DNA from: DASQPR01 sp963724705
GTDB lineage: Bacteria; Actinomycetota; Actinomycetes; Mycobacteriales; Micromonosporaceae
Direction of reading: 5' to 3'
Assembly (NCBI GenBank): GCA_963724705.1
Contig: CAVRVS010000005.1
Span: 316,943 to 380,942 of the forward strand
Length of the DNA stretch: 64,000 nucleotides
The notes below the pieces were generated by a model that had not been told where the DNA came from, ran no database searches, and worked only from the letters and a program-made list of their open reading frames with translations. How positions within the stretch are numbered: position 1 is the first letter of the stretch; every line of letters starts with the position of its first letter. The position numbers were made by a program, and so were the translations under genes. Below, piece by piece: positions 57,155 through 64,000 of this stretch.

Positions 57155-57210
57155 GGTCCCAACCTAGAAGGTGGTGTGCCGTCGCGCGGGACGGAATCGC
57201 GGTTTTGCGG

Positions 57211-57334
57211 CGGCGAGGCTCGGAACCCGCGTGGCGAGGCTCGGAACCCGCGTGGCGAGGCTCGGAACCCGCGTGGCGAGGCTCGGAACCCACATGGCGA
57301 GGCTCGGAGCCGCGTGGCGAGACTTGGAACGCGG
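57211..57334. repeat. Six-copy 21-bp intergenic repeat
   Basis: TGGCGAGGCTCGGAACCCGCG repeats at 57211-57231, 57232-57252, 57253-57273 and 57274-57294 almost perfectly, followed by two diverged 20-base copies to 57334. The array fills the gap between the DUF4439 gene, whose stop it touches, and the MBL gene on the minus strand. It has no start codon or ribosome site, so it is not taken as coding. Confidence 0.9.
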
Positions 57335-57754
57335 TTAGGACGTAAGACCGGGGAACGCGACCGTCCCCGGCACCGCGCCGCCGATGCGGCGAAACGCCGC
57401 CGCACGCAGCGCGGCGTCGGTGAGCACCGTCAACGGTTGCTGGCGACCGCTCGACTCGGCGGTGGCGACGACCACTCGCCAGAGTTGCGCGCAGCGCTCC
57501 TCGACTTCGACGGCGAGAGCGATGGCACTGCGAGCATCGGTGACCGCGAACGGCAGCGCGTAAATGGCCTGACCGGTCGGGGCCGACGTCATCGTTTCGA
57601 GCATCGAGTCGCGAAGGTCTCGGTGAACTGACTCGTATTGCAGGGCCATCGCCCGTGCCGTACCGGTGAGTTTGGGGCCGACCACGCCGTAGGCATAGAT
57701 CGCAGCGTGTTCGCCGTCGAGTGCGGCGTCCAACGCATTGTCCAGGGTGGTCAT
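57335..57754 (-). CDS. DUF4439 ferritin-like domain protein
   Basis: A 139-residue all-helical protein matching the DUF4439 ferritin-like domain: DNALDAALDGEHAAIYAYGVVGPKL (with the Glu-x-x-His metal-like motif EHAA) and VEERCAQLWRVVVATAES later. The pair of helices suggests an iron-binding four-helix bundle. Its start overlaps the lipoprotein gene (ATGA). Iron or redox role is inferred from the fold only. Confidence 0.8.
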   Translation of the reverse strand: MTTLDNALDAALDGEHAAIYAYGVVGPKLTGTARAMALQYESVHRDLRDSMLETMTSAPTGQAIYALPFAVTDARSAIALAVEVEERCAQLWRVVVATAESSGRQQPLTVLTDAALRAAAFRRIGGAVPGTVAFPGLTS

Positions 57755-58539
57755 CGCAGCGCCGCCACGTGCGTCGCGCGGCAGGCGGAGATCGCCGCAA
57801 CGATGGGTACGCGCTCGGCGGCGACCGAGATGCATACAGCCGCCGCATTCGTCTGCGCGGTCTTCTCGGCAGCCGACAGTTGCGCCTTGATTGCCGCTGG
57901 ACCGACTCCTGTCGGCGAACCCGAGGGCGCCGCCGGCCCAGAGGTCGATGTGGCCGGTGACCCGGGTGGAGTCGATGGCGTGCCCGACCCCGCCGTCGAT
58001 GGCGGCGTCGACCCGGGTGTCACGGCCGGCGACCCGGCCGTGGGGTTCGTCGACGAAGGCACTGATGGCGACGCCGCCGGAAGCGGCGGCGGCAATGGGA
58101 TCCCGCTCGGATGTGGACCCGGCGACACGACTGGCATGGCCAACCCGATCAACGACGCCAGCGCGATCAGATGCTGCCGGTGCTCCTCGCGCAATGGACC
58201 GAGCAGGTCGACGAGCTCGGGGGCGGACGCGAGCGCGCGGTCGTAGGTCGCGATCAGCTGCAGGGTTTCGGTGTACGTCGGTCCCAGTGCGTCGCCGGCG
58301 ATCAGCTCTGCGGCTGGGGTGGTCTGCTTCGGCGTACACCCGGCGACGGCCAGAGTCGCGCCGGCGGCCACAAGGCTGGCCAATGCCCTTCGCCGCGTCA
58401 ACCGTCCCGCAAGCCCGGTCTGGGCGAGGGAGAGTCTCGCAATGGCCTGTCGGGCAACGGCCCGAGAACCAAGGCTCGGCACGGCACTGAGTGGCCCGGC
58501 GGCAACTCGCTCGGGCAGCGGGATCGGGTCCGCGGGCAC
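57751..58539 (-). CDS. Tat-type lipoprotein, partner of the DUF4439 protein
   Basis: About 262 residues if the GTG at 58539 is used (others at 58482 and an ATG at 58623 are possible). After ~60 polar residues, LTRRRALASLVAAGATLAVAGC is a twin-arginine-style signal with a lipobox Cys. The mature part has a helical segment (ETLQLIATYDRALASAPELVDLL), a long Ser/Pro/Thr-rich linker, and a C-terminal helix. It ends in a 4-base overlap with the DUF4439 gene, so the two are co-translated; such pairs are known upstream of rimP in actinomycetes. Function unknown. Confidence 0.6.
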   Translation of the reverse strand: MPADPIPLPERVAAGPLSAVPSLGSRAVARQAIARLSLAQTGLAGRLTRRRALASLVAAGATLAVAGCTPKQTTPAAELIAGDALGPTYTETLQLIATYDRALASAPELVDLLGPLREEHRQHLIALASLIGLAMPVVSPGPHPSGIPLPPPLPAASPSVPSSTNPTAGSPAVTPGSTPPSTAGSGTPSTPPGSPATSTSGPAAPSGSPTGVGPAAIKAQLSAAEKTAQTNAAAVCISVAAERVPIVAAISACRATHVAALR

Positions 58540-58743
58540 CGGGAAATTGAACACTATATGGGCGGGTTGGCCAAACTCTGGCACGCCCGGAGCGTCCGTC
58601 TGCCGCGCGGATCTGACGTGCACCGACGCGGCGGGTTACGCTTCTATGCCCATCGCCGTGCGCTGTGTTCGCCCGGCGGTAGATGTGTCTGTGCCGTGAA
58701 CGCCAGCGAAACGTTGGCCCGACCGATCGGAAGGTGGTTCGAG

Positions 58744-59517
58744 ATGGCAGCAACACGCGGACATGCCGCCGGTCGCAACGCGCGTTCCAGCGGTCGTAGC
58801 CAGCGGCCGGCAGCCCCGGCGACGAGCCGCGCCACCGGCGGTCCGACGACCGGCGACCTGACTGCGTACAAGGCCCGCCTTCGCGACGTGATCGAGCCGC
58901 TGGCACGGTCCGCCGGCTACGATCTTGAAGACCTTTCGGTGGTACGGATGGGACGCCGTCACGTCGTCCGGGTGACGGTCGACCGCGACGGCGGCGTCGG
59001 GCTCGACGCCGTTGCCGAGTTGTCCCGCGACATCTCGCACGGCCTCGACGACGCCGAGTCGGCGGCCGGAGAGTTCATCGCCGGCGAATACCAGCTCGAG
59101 GTCTCGTCGCCCGGCACGGACCGGCCGCTCACCGAGCCGCGTCACTGGCGTCGCAACGTGGGCCGGCTGGTGACCGTACGACTCGGGGGTCATCTGGTGA
59201 CCGGGCGCCTGATCGCCGCCGACGACACCGACGCCACGTTGGCCGTCGCCGACGTCGAGACCACCCACTCGTACGCGGACCTCGGCCGCGGGCGCATCGA
59301 GATCGAGTTCAACCGGCTGGACGATGTCGACGACGACGACCTCGTCGACTTCGGCGATAGCGACACCGAGGATGAGCGAGCGGATGTCGTGGGTTTGGAC
59401 GACGATGACGACAGTGACGCGAACGACGCCGATAACGCCCATAACACTGACGCCCATAACAACGACGCCCATAGCAACGACGACGCCGACAACGACGGCG
59501 AGGAGGACGAACGGTGA
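58744..59517 (+). CDS. rimP: Ribosome maturation factor RimP, long acidic tail
   Basis: A 257-residue protein: disordered basic leader (1-40), RimP N domain (VIEPLARSAGYDLEDLSVVRMGRRHVVRV, VAELSRDISHGLDD, YQLEVSSPGTDRPL) and C domain (VTVRLGGHLVTGRL..YADLGRGRIEIEF). RimP assists 30S assembly. The last ~65 residues are almost only Asp, Asn, His and Glu, partly in 15-base repeats (NTDAH, NNDAH, SNDDA), longer than usual for the family. Its stop overlaps nusA (GTGA). Confidence 0.93.
   Translation: MAATRGHAAGRNARSSGRSQRPAAPATSRATGGPTTGDLTAYKARLRDVIEPLARSAGYDLEDLSVVRMGRRHVVRVTVDRDGGVGLDAVAELSRDISHGLDDAESAAGEFIAGEYQLEVSSPGTDRPLTEPRHWRRNVGRLVTVRLGGHLVTGRLIAADDTDATLAVADVETTHSYADLGRGRIEIEFNRLDDVDDDDLVDFGDSDTEDERADVVGLDDDDDSDANDADNAHNTDAHNNDAHSNDDADNDGEEDER
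59311..59514 (+). repeat. Repeat-coded Asp/Asn/His tail of RimP
   Basis: GACGCCCATAACAAC-like 15-base units (59407-59500), after Asp-runs at 59325-59410, code for the acidic tail. This is the third array with 15-base period in the window. Confidence 0.7.
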
Positions 59518-60524
59518 ATCTTGATCTGGCCGCCCTCCGCGCGCTCGAGCGCGAGCGGGAAATCCCGCTGGAGACGATCATTTCCGCGATCGAGACCGCG
59601 CTCTTGACCGCCTATCGGCACACCGAGGGAGCCCATCCGCACGCTCGCGTCGAGATCGATCGAAAGACCGGCGCCGTCGCGGTGCTCGCCGCCGAGCTCG
59701 ATGCGGACGGCGCGGTGCTGCGCGAATTCGACGACACGCCGAGCGACTTTGGCCGCATCGCGACCATGACCGCCAAGCAGGTGATCTTGCAGCGGTTGCG
59801 CGAGGCGACCGACGAGGCGCACTTCGGCGAGTATGCCGGCCGCGATGGTGACCTGGTCACCGGCGTGATCCAGGCCCACGAAGGTCGGTCCGAGAAAGGC
59901 ATCGTCAGCGTCGATCTCGGCAAGATCGAAGCGATGCTCCCGCCGAGCGAGCAGGTCCCGGGTGAGCTCTACGAACATGGAAACCGCATCCGCTGTGTCG
60001 TGATCCACGTGACCCGCGGGTTCCGGGGTCCCCAGATCACCCTGTCGCGCAGCGATCCACATCTGGTCCAGCGGCTGTTCGAGCTTGAGGTGCCGGAGAT
60101 CGCCGACGGCACCGTACAGATCACGAAGATCGCCCGCGAGGCCGGCCACCGGTCCAAGATCGCCGTACGATCGACAGTTCCGGGCGTGAATGCGAAGGGT
60201 GCCTGCATCGGCCCGATGGGACAACGTGTCCGCGCCGTGATGAGCGAATTGAACGGCGAGAAGATCGACATCATCGACTGGTCGGACGACGCCGCGACGT
60301 TCGTCGGCAACGCGTTGTCGCCAGCAAAAGCCCTGCGTGTGGACATTGTCGATGACATGCGGGCCCGAGTGGTCGTCCCGGATTATCAGTTGTCGCTGGC
60401 CATTGGTCGGGAGGGGCAGAACGCCCGACTTGCGGCGAAGCTCACGAGTTGGAAGATCGACATCCATTCCGATGCCGATCAATCCGATCACGCCGATGGC
60501 GCGACCGCGCAGTCAGAGGGGTAG
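59514..60524 (+). CDS. nusA: Transcription termination/antitermination factor NusA
   Basis: A 336-residue NusA of actinobacterial length: N-terminal RNA-polymerase-binding domain (LDLAALRALEREREIPLETIISAIETAL), S1 domain near 105-185 (ITGV..GIVSVDLGKIEAMLPPSEQ), and two KH domains with VNAKGACIGPMGQRVRAVMSEL and LAIGREGQNARLAAKLTSW. It ends at HADGATAQSEG without acidic repeat domains. A GTG start within the GTGA overlap couples it to rimP. Confidence 0.95.
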   Translation: MNLDLAALRALEREREIPLETIISAIETALLTAYRHTEGAHPHARVEIDRKTGAVAVLAAELDADGAVLREFDDTPSDFGRIATMTAKQVILQRLREATDEAHFGEYAGRDGDLVTGVIQAHEGRSEKGIVSVDLGKIEAMLPPSEQVPGELYEHGNRIRCVVIHVTRGFRGPQITLSRSDPHLVQRLFELEVPEIADGTVQITKIAREAGHRSKIAVRSTVPGVNAKGACIGPMGQRVRAVMSELNGEKIDIIDWSDDAATFVGNALSPAKALRVDIVDDMRARVVVPDYQLSLAIGREGQNARLAAKLTSWKIDIHSDADQSDHADGATAQSEG

Positions 60525-60532
60525 ACTTTTCG

Positions 60533-60907
60533 GTGGTACGTCGTGCGTATCCGGTGCGCACCTGCGTGGGTTGCCGGAAGCGCGCGCCAGCCTCCGAGTT
60601 GCTGCGGGTCGTCGCCGTCACGGGCGGCACCGAGGGCGGCGCCGATCCGGCCGGTGATGTCAAGATCGCCGATCGAGTCGACATTGTCCCCGATCCGTCC
60701 CGCAGGCGTCCCGGCCGGGGCGCACACCTGCACTTCGATCCCGCATGCCTCGCTCAAGCGGTGCGACGCCGCGCGTTCGGGCGTGCACTGCGAGTGGCAG
60801 GTGTCACGGAGACCGACGCGGTAGCGGCATACCTGCACGAACGTACGACCGATGGTGCGGCGACCGACGCCGTGCCCGGGATGCACAAGGTAGGACGACC
60901 AACATGA
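60533..60907 (+). CDS. ylxR: YlxR (DUF448) RNA-binding protein
   Basis: A 124-residue protein with the YlxR fold: RTCVGCRKRAPASELLRVVAV at the start (GRGAR-like Cys pair region) and RRPGRGAHLHFDPACLAQAVRRRAFGRAL later. Always found between nusA and infB; it binds RNA or nucleoid/tRNA-related targets in various bacteria. The GTG at 60533 lies 8 bases after nusA. The C-terminal 30 residues are not conserved. Confidence 0.9.
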   Translation: MVRRAYPVRTCVGCRKRAPASELLRVVAVTGGTEGGADPAGDVKIADRVDIVPDPSRRRPGRGAHLHFDPACLAQAVRRRAFGRALRVAGVTETDAVAAYLHERTTDGAATDAVPGMHKVGRPT

Positions 60908-60999
60908 GCACGCGATGAAGCTCCAGAAATGACCAGGCTTCTAGTGGACAACTGAGGTCGTTGCGGGTCGCCCGCACGACCTCACAAGTGAGGAGTGCA

Positions 61000-63993
61000 G
61001 TGGCAGGCAAGGCCCGCGTACATGAGCTGGCAAAGGAACTCGGGGTAGAGAGCAAGACCGTCCTCGCGAAGCTCCAAGAGATCGGCGAGTACGTCAAATC
61101 GGCGTCGAGCACGGTGGAAGCACCGGTGGCGCGCCGACTTCGCGAGGCGATGGTCGCTTCGTCAGCCCCCGCGGCGGCTCCGGCTGCCGCCAACAACGCG
61201 CCCAAGGTCGCCGCAAAGCCGGCTCCACCGGCGAAGGCGGCCGGTCGCCGGAGTCCCGTACCGGCTCCGCCGGCGGCTATGAAGCCGGCGAGCGCCCATG
61301 ACATCGAGGTGGCCGCGGCGGAAGCGCGCGCGTCCGCGCTCAAGGCTGAGCAGGAGGCGTCGCAGCGCGCGGCGCAGGCAGCTAAGCGGGAAGCGGCCCA
61401 GGCGGGCCCGTCCGTGCTGCCGCCGACGCCGAGCCCCAGCCCGAGCCCGACCCGTCCGGCGGCGCCCGGTGCGCCGCGGCCTACACCGGGCAACTTGCCC
61501 GGTGGCGGTCCGGGTGGACCACGGCCGGGCGCACGTCCGCCGGCCCGCGGTGCCGGCAACAATCCGTTCGGCATCACGCCGCCCGCCGGCTCCCGGCCAG
61601 GTCCGGGTGGCGCGCCGCGCTCTGGCGCCGGCCCGGCCGGCCTGCCGCGGCCAAACCCGGCGTCAATGCCGCCCCGGCCCAACCCATCGCAGATGCCGTC
61701 GCAGCGTCCGGCCCGTCCCGGTGGCCCTGGTGGCCCGGGCGGTCCAGGTCGTCCCGGCGGTCCGGGCGGACCCGGCGGTTACCGCGGCGGTCCTGGCGGC
61801 GCCGGTCGTCCGGCCGGTCCCGGCGGCGGCGGTGGCTTCCGTACCGGTGGCCCCGGCGGCGGTCCCGGTGGTGGCGGCGGTGGATATCGCGGCGGCCCTG
61901 GTGGCGGCGGTCCGGGTGGTGGCGGCGGTGGATATCGCGGCGGCCCTGGTGGCGGCGGTCCGGGTGGTGGCGGCGGTGGATATCGCGGCGGCCCGGGCGG
62001 TGCGCCGGCCGGCGGTGGCGCCCCGGGTGGCGCTGGCCGTCCGGGTGGCGGCGGTCGCGGCCGTGGTGGCGGTGCCGCCGGCGCGTTCGGTCGTCCCGGT
62101 GGCAAGCCGGCACGCGGTCGCAAGTCGAAGAAGCAGCGCAGACAAGAGTTCGACAACCTGTCCGCGCCGCAGATGAGTTCGGGTGCACCCCGTGGCGCGG
62201 GACAGGTCGTCCGGCTGCCCCGCGGTGCCTCACTGTCGGACTTCGCCGAGCGCATCAACGCCAATCCCGGTTCGCTCGTCCAGGAGATGTTCAACCTGGG
62301 CGAGATGGTCACGGCGACCCAGTCGTGTTCAGACGACACGTTGCTGCTTCTGGGCGAGCACCTCGGCTTTGACGTGCAGATCGTGACGCGGGAAGAGGAG
62401 GATCGCGAGCTGTTGGCGCGGTTCGACATCGACCTCAACGCGGACATCGACGACGACCGGTTGGTCACCCGACCGCCGGTGGTGACCGTCATGGGTCACG
62501 TCGACCACGGCAAGACGAAGCTGCTGGACGCGATCCGGCAGACGAACGTCGCGGGCGACGAGGCCGGTGGCATCACCCAGCACATCGGCGCCTATCAGGT
62601 GCATGTCGCGCACGACGGCGTCGATCGGGCGATCACGTTCATCGACACCCCGGGTCACGAGGCGTTCACCGCTATGCGTGCCCGTGGTGCGCAGGCCACC
62701 GACATCGTCGTGCTGGTCGTGGCGGCCGATGACGGCGTGATGCCGCAGACGATCGAGGCGCTGAACCACGCGAAGGCGGCCGAGGTGCCGATCGTGGTCG
62801 CGGTGAACAAGATCGACAAGGACGACGCCAACCCGGACAAGGTGCGCCAGCAGCTCACCGAATACGGCCTGGTGGCGGAGGAGTACGGCGGCGACACGAT
62901 GTTCGTCAACATCTCCGCCAAGAGTCGACTGAACATCGACGGGCTGCTCGAGGCCGTCCTGCTGACCGCGGACGCGTCGCTCGAGTTGCGCGCGCCGATC
63001 GACGGTCAGGCCCAGGGCATCGCGATCGAGGCACATCTCGACCGCGGGCGCGGGCCGGTGGCCACGGTGCTCGTCCAGCGGGGCACGCTCCGCGTCGGCG
63101 AGTCGATCGTGGCGGGTGACGCGCACGGTCGCGTACGGGCGATGTTGGACGAGAACGGCGAGTTGGTCGCCGAGGCTGGACCGGCCCGGCCGGTCATGGT
63201 TCTCGGTCTGACGTCGGTGCCGGGCGCGGGCGACACGTTCCTGTCGGTGGCCGAGGATCGGACCGCTCGACAGATCGCCGAGCAGCGTTCGGCCCGCGAT
63301 CGGGCCGCCCAGATCGCCAACCGCGGCGGTCGCGTCACGCTTGAGAACCTGCTCGATCGCATCAAGGAAGGCGACCGTACGACGCTCGCGCTCATCCTCA
63401 AGGGTGACGTGTCGGGTTCGGTCGAGGCCCTGGAAGATGCGCTCGTCAAGCTCGAGGTCGCGGACGAGGTCCAGTTGAAGATCATCCACCGCGGTGTCGG
63501 TGGCGTCACGCAGGACGACGTCAACCTGGCCAGCGCGTCGGACGCGATCATCATCGGGTTCAACGTGCGGGCCGAGGGCAAGGTCCGCGAGCACGCCGAC
63601 CGGCTGGGTGTGGAGATCCGCTACTACACGGTGATCTACCAGGCGATCGAAGAGGTCGAGGCCGCCCTCAAGGGCATGCTCAAGCCCGAATTCGAAGAGG
63701 TCGAGCTCGGCACGGCGGAGGTCCGCGAGGTCTTCCGCTCGTCGAAGGTCGGCCTCATCGCGGGCTGCATCGTCCGCACCGGGCTCATCCGGCGCAACGC
63801 GAAGGCTCGCCTGCTTCGCGACGGCGCGGTCGTCGCGGAGAACGCGACGATCTCGACGCTGCGGCGGTTCAAGGACGACGCGACCGAGGTCCGCGAGGGC
63901 TTCGAGTGTGGTCTGACGCTCGGCAACTACAACGACATTCGCATCGGCGATGTCATCGAGACGTTCGAGATGCGGGAGAAGCCCCGCGCCTGA
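61000..63993 (+). CDS. infB: Translation initiation factor IF-2
   Basis: A 997-residue IF-2. GTG start with GAGGAG at 6 bases; N-terminal IF2_N helix domain (VHELAKELGVESKTVLAKLQEIGEYVKS), a long Pro/Gly/Ala-rich linker (60-400), second IF2_N-like helix, then the G domain with VTVMGHVDHGKTKLLD, DTPGHEAF and VNKIDKDD, and domains II-IV ending RIGDVIETFEMREKPRA. It places initiator tRNA on the 30S subunit. The linker holds 48-base repeats of YRGGPGGGGPGG type. Stop codon lies inside the window. Confidence 0.97.
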   Translation: MAGKARVHELAKELGVESKTVLAKLQEIGEYVKSASSTVEAPVARRLREAMVASSAPAAAPAAANNAPKVAAKPAPPAKAAGRRSPVPAPPAAMKPASAHDIEVAAAEARASALKAEQEASQRAAQAAKREAAQAGPSVLPPTPSPSPSPTRPAAPGAPRPTPGNLPGGGPGGPRPGARPPARGAGNNPFGITPPAGSRPGPGGAPRSGAGPAGLPRPNPASMPPRPNPSQMPSQRPARPGGPGGPGGPGRPGGPGGPGGYRGGPGGAGRPAGPGGGGGFRTGGPGGGPGGGGGGYRGGPGGGGPGGGGGGYRGGPGGGGPGGGGGGYRGGPGGAPAGGGAPGGAGRPGGGGRGRGGGAAGAFGRPGGKPARGRKSKKQRRQEFDNLSAPQMSSGAPRGAGQVVRLPRGASLSDFAERINANPGSLVQEMFNLGEMVTATQSCSDDTLLLLGEHLGFDVQIVTREEEDRELLARFDIDLNADIDDDRLVTRPPVVTVMGHVDHGKTKLLDAIRQTNVAGDEAGGITQHIGAYQVHVAHDGVDRAITFIDTPGHEAFTAMRARGAQATDIVVLVVAADDGVMPQTIEALNHAKAAEVPIVVAVNKIDKDDANPDKVRQQLTEYGLVAEEYGGDTMFVNISAKSRLNIDGLLEAVLLTADASLELRAPIDGQAQGIAIEAHLDRGRGPVATVLVQRGTLRVGESIVAGDAHGRVRAMLDENGELVAEAGPARPVMVLGLTSVPGAGDTFLSVAEDRTARQIAEQRSARDRAAQIANRGGRVTLENLLDRIKEGDRTTLALILKGDVSGSVEALEDALVKLEVADEVQLKIIHRGVGGVTQDDVNLASASDAIIIGFNVRAEGKVREHADRLGVEIRYYTVIYQAIEEVEAALKGMLKPEFEEVELGTAEVREVFRSSKVGLIAGCIVRTGLIRRNAKARLLRDGAVVAENATISTLRRFKDDATEVREGFECGLTLGNYNDIRIGDVIETFEMREKPRA
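61861..62010 (+). repeat. 48-bp repeat encoding YRGGPGGGGPGG blocks in IF-2
   Basis: TATCGCGGCGGCC begins three units at 61885, 61933 and 61981, exactly 48 bases apart, giving three copies of a 16-residue YRGG-P-rich Gly block in the disordered linker of IF-2. Gly-rich linkers are normal for actinobacterial IF-2, but perfect long units suggest recent duplication. Confidence 0.85.
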
Positions 63994-64000
63994 TCGCTCG

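Noticed and set aside
57211..57334. CRISPR array
   Set aside because: The 21-base units are directly tandem with no unique spacers and no cas genes are nearby.
57151..57405. Open frame across the 21-bp repeat giving GFRASPR heptapeptides
   Set aside because: No ribosome site or start context, and it overlaps the end of the DUF4439 gene in another frame; treated as a non-coding repeat.

Overview
The window is GC-rich DNA from an actinomycete. Evidence: F420-type luciferase-like oxidoreductases, a 13E12/DUF222-HNH family gene, an RNHCP-domain gene, an SH3-motif-type methionine aminopeptidase, the rimP-nusA-ylxR-infB order, GTG starts, and short TAnnnT-to-start distances typical of leaderless mRNAs. 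The genus cannot be fixed from sequence alone. No tRNA, rRNA, insertion sequence or CRISPR array was seen.

Layout. 0-14 kb is mixed housekeeping and regulation: two VOC proteins, a DMT transporter, a PadR/HAAS pair, a HAD phosphatase-mutase plus GH65 disaccharide phosphorylase pair, a tandem GNAT protein, a frameshifted aldo/keto reductase, an FtsX-ectodomain-like lipoprotein, a NarL-type two-component system with a membrane protein, an MFS remnant and an F420-type oxidoreductase. 14-35.6 kb is a cell-surface glycan locus. It has an acetyltransferase, PLP aminotransferase, Gfo/Idh oxidoreductase and UDP-sugar 6-dehydrogenase that together match the Wbp/Wlb route to UDP-2,3-diacetamido-uronic acid. 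It also has a Wzm/Wzt-like ABC exporter, seven glycosyltransferases and a second nucleotide-sugar dehydrogenase. Six of the seven glycosyltransferases form three paralogous pairs, and two of these pairs lie as an inverted, facing duplication.

35.7-54 kb is an accessory stretch: a MarR-MFS pair with a perfect palindromic operator, a PAP2 membrane enzyme, a MocR regulator divergent from an AhpD-like/PEP-mutase-like operon, a pentapeptide-repeat protein, an RNHCP protein, an MFS exporter, a Mug-type glycosylase, an EXPERA-domain membrane protein, a methyltransferase and an ArsR-CDF metal efflux pair. Several genes here are broken: an LLM oxidoreductase, an aminoglycoside phosphotransferase relative, the MFS N terminus and a DUF222-HNH gene.

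54-64 kb is core: map, a VIT1-like transporter, an MBL hydrolase, a DUF4439 ferritin-like protein with a lipoprotein partner, then the translation/transcription operon rimP-nusA-ylxR-infB, complete at its 3' end.

Two themes cut across the window. Short tandem repeats (6, 12, 15, 21 and 48 bp units) sit at the ends of, inside or between otherwise unrelated genes, mostly coding for disordered tails. Apparent single-base indels recur in otherwise well-conserved genes; these are either real decay or sequence errors and should be resolved from reads.
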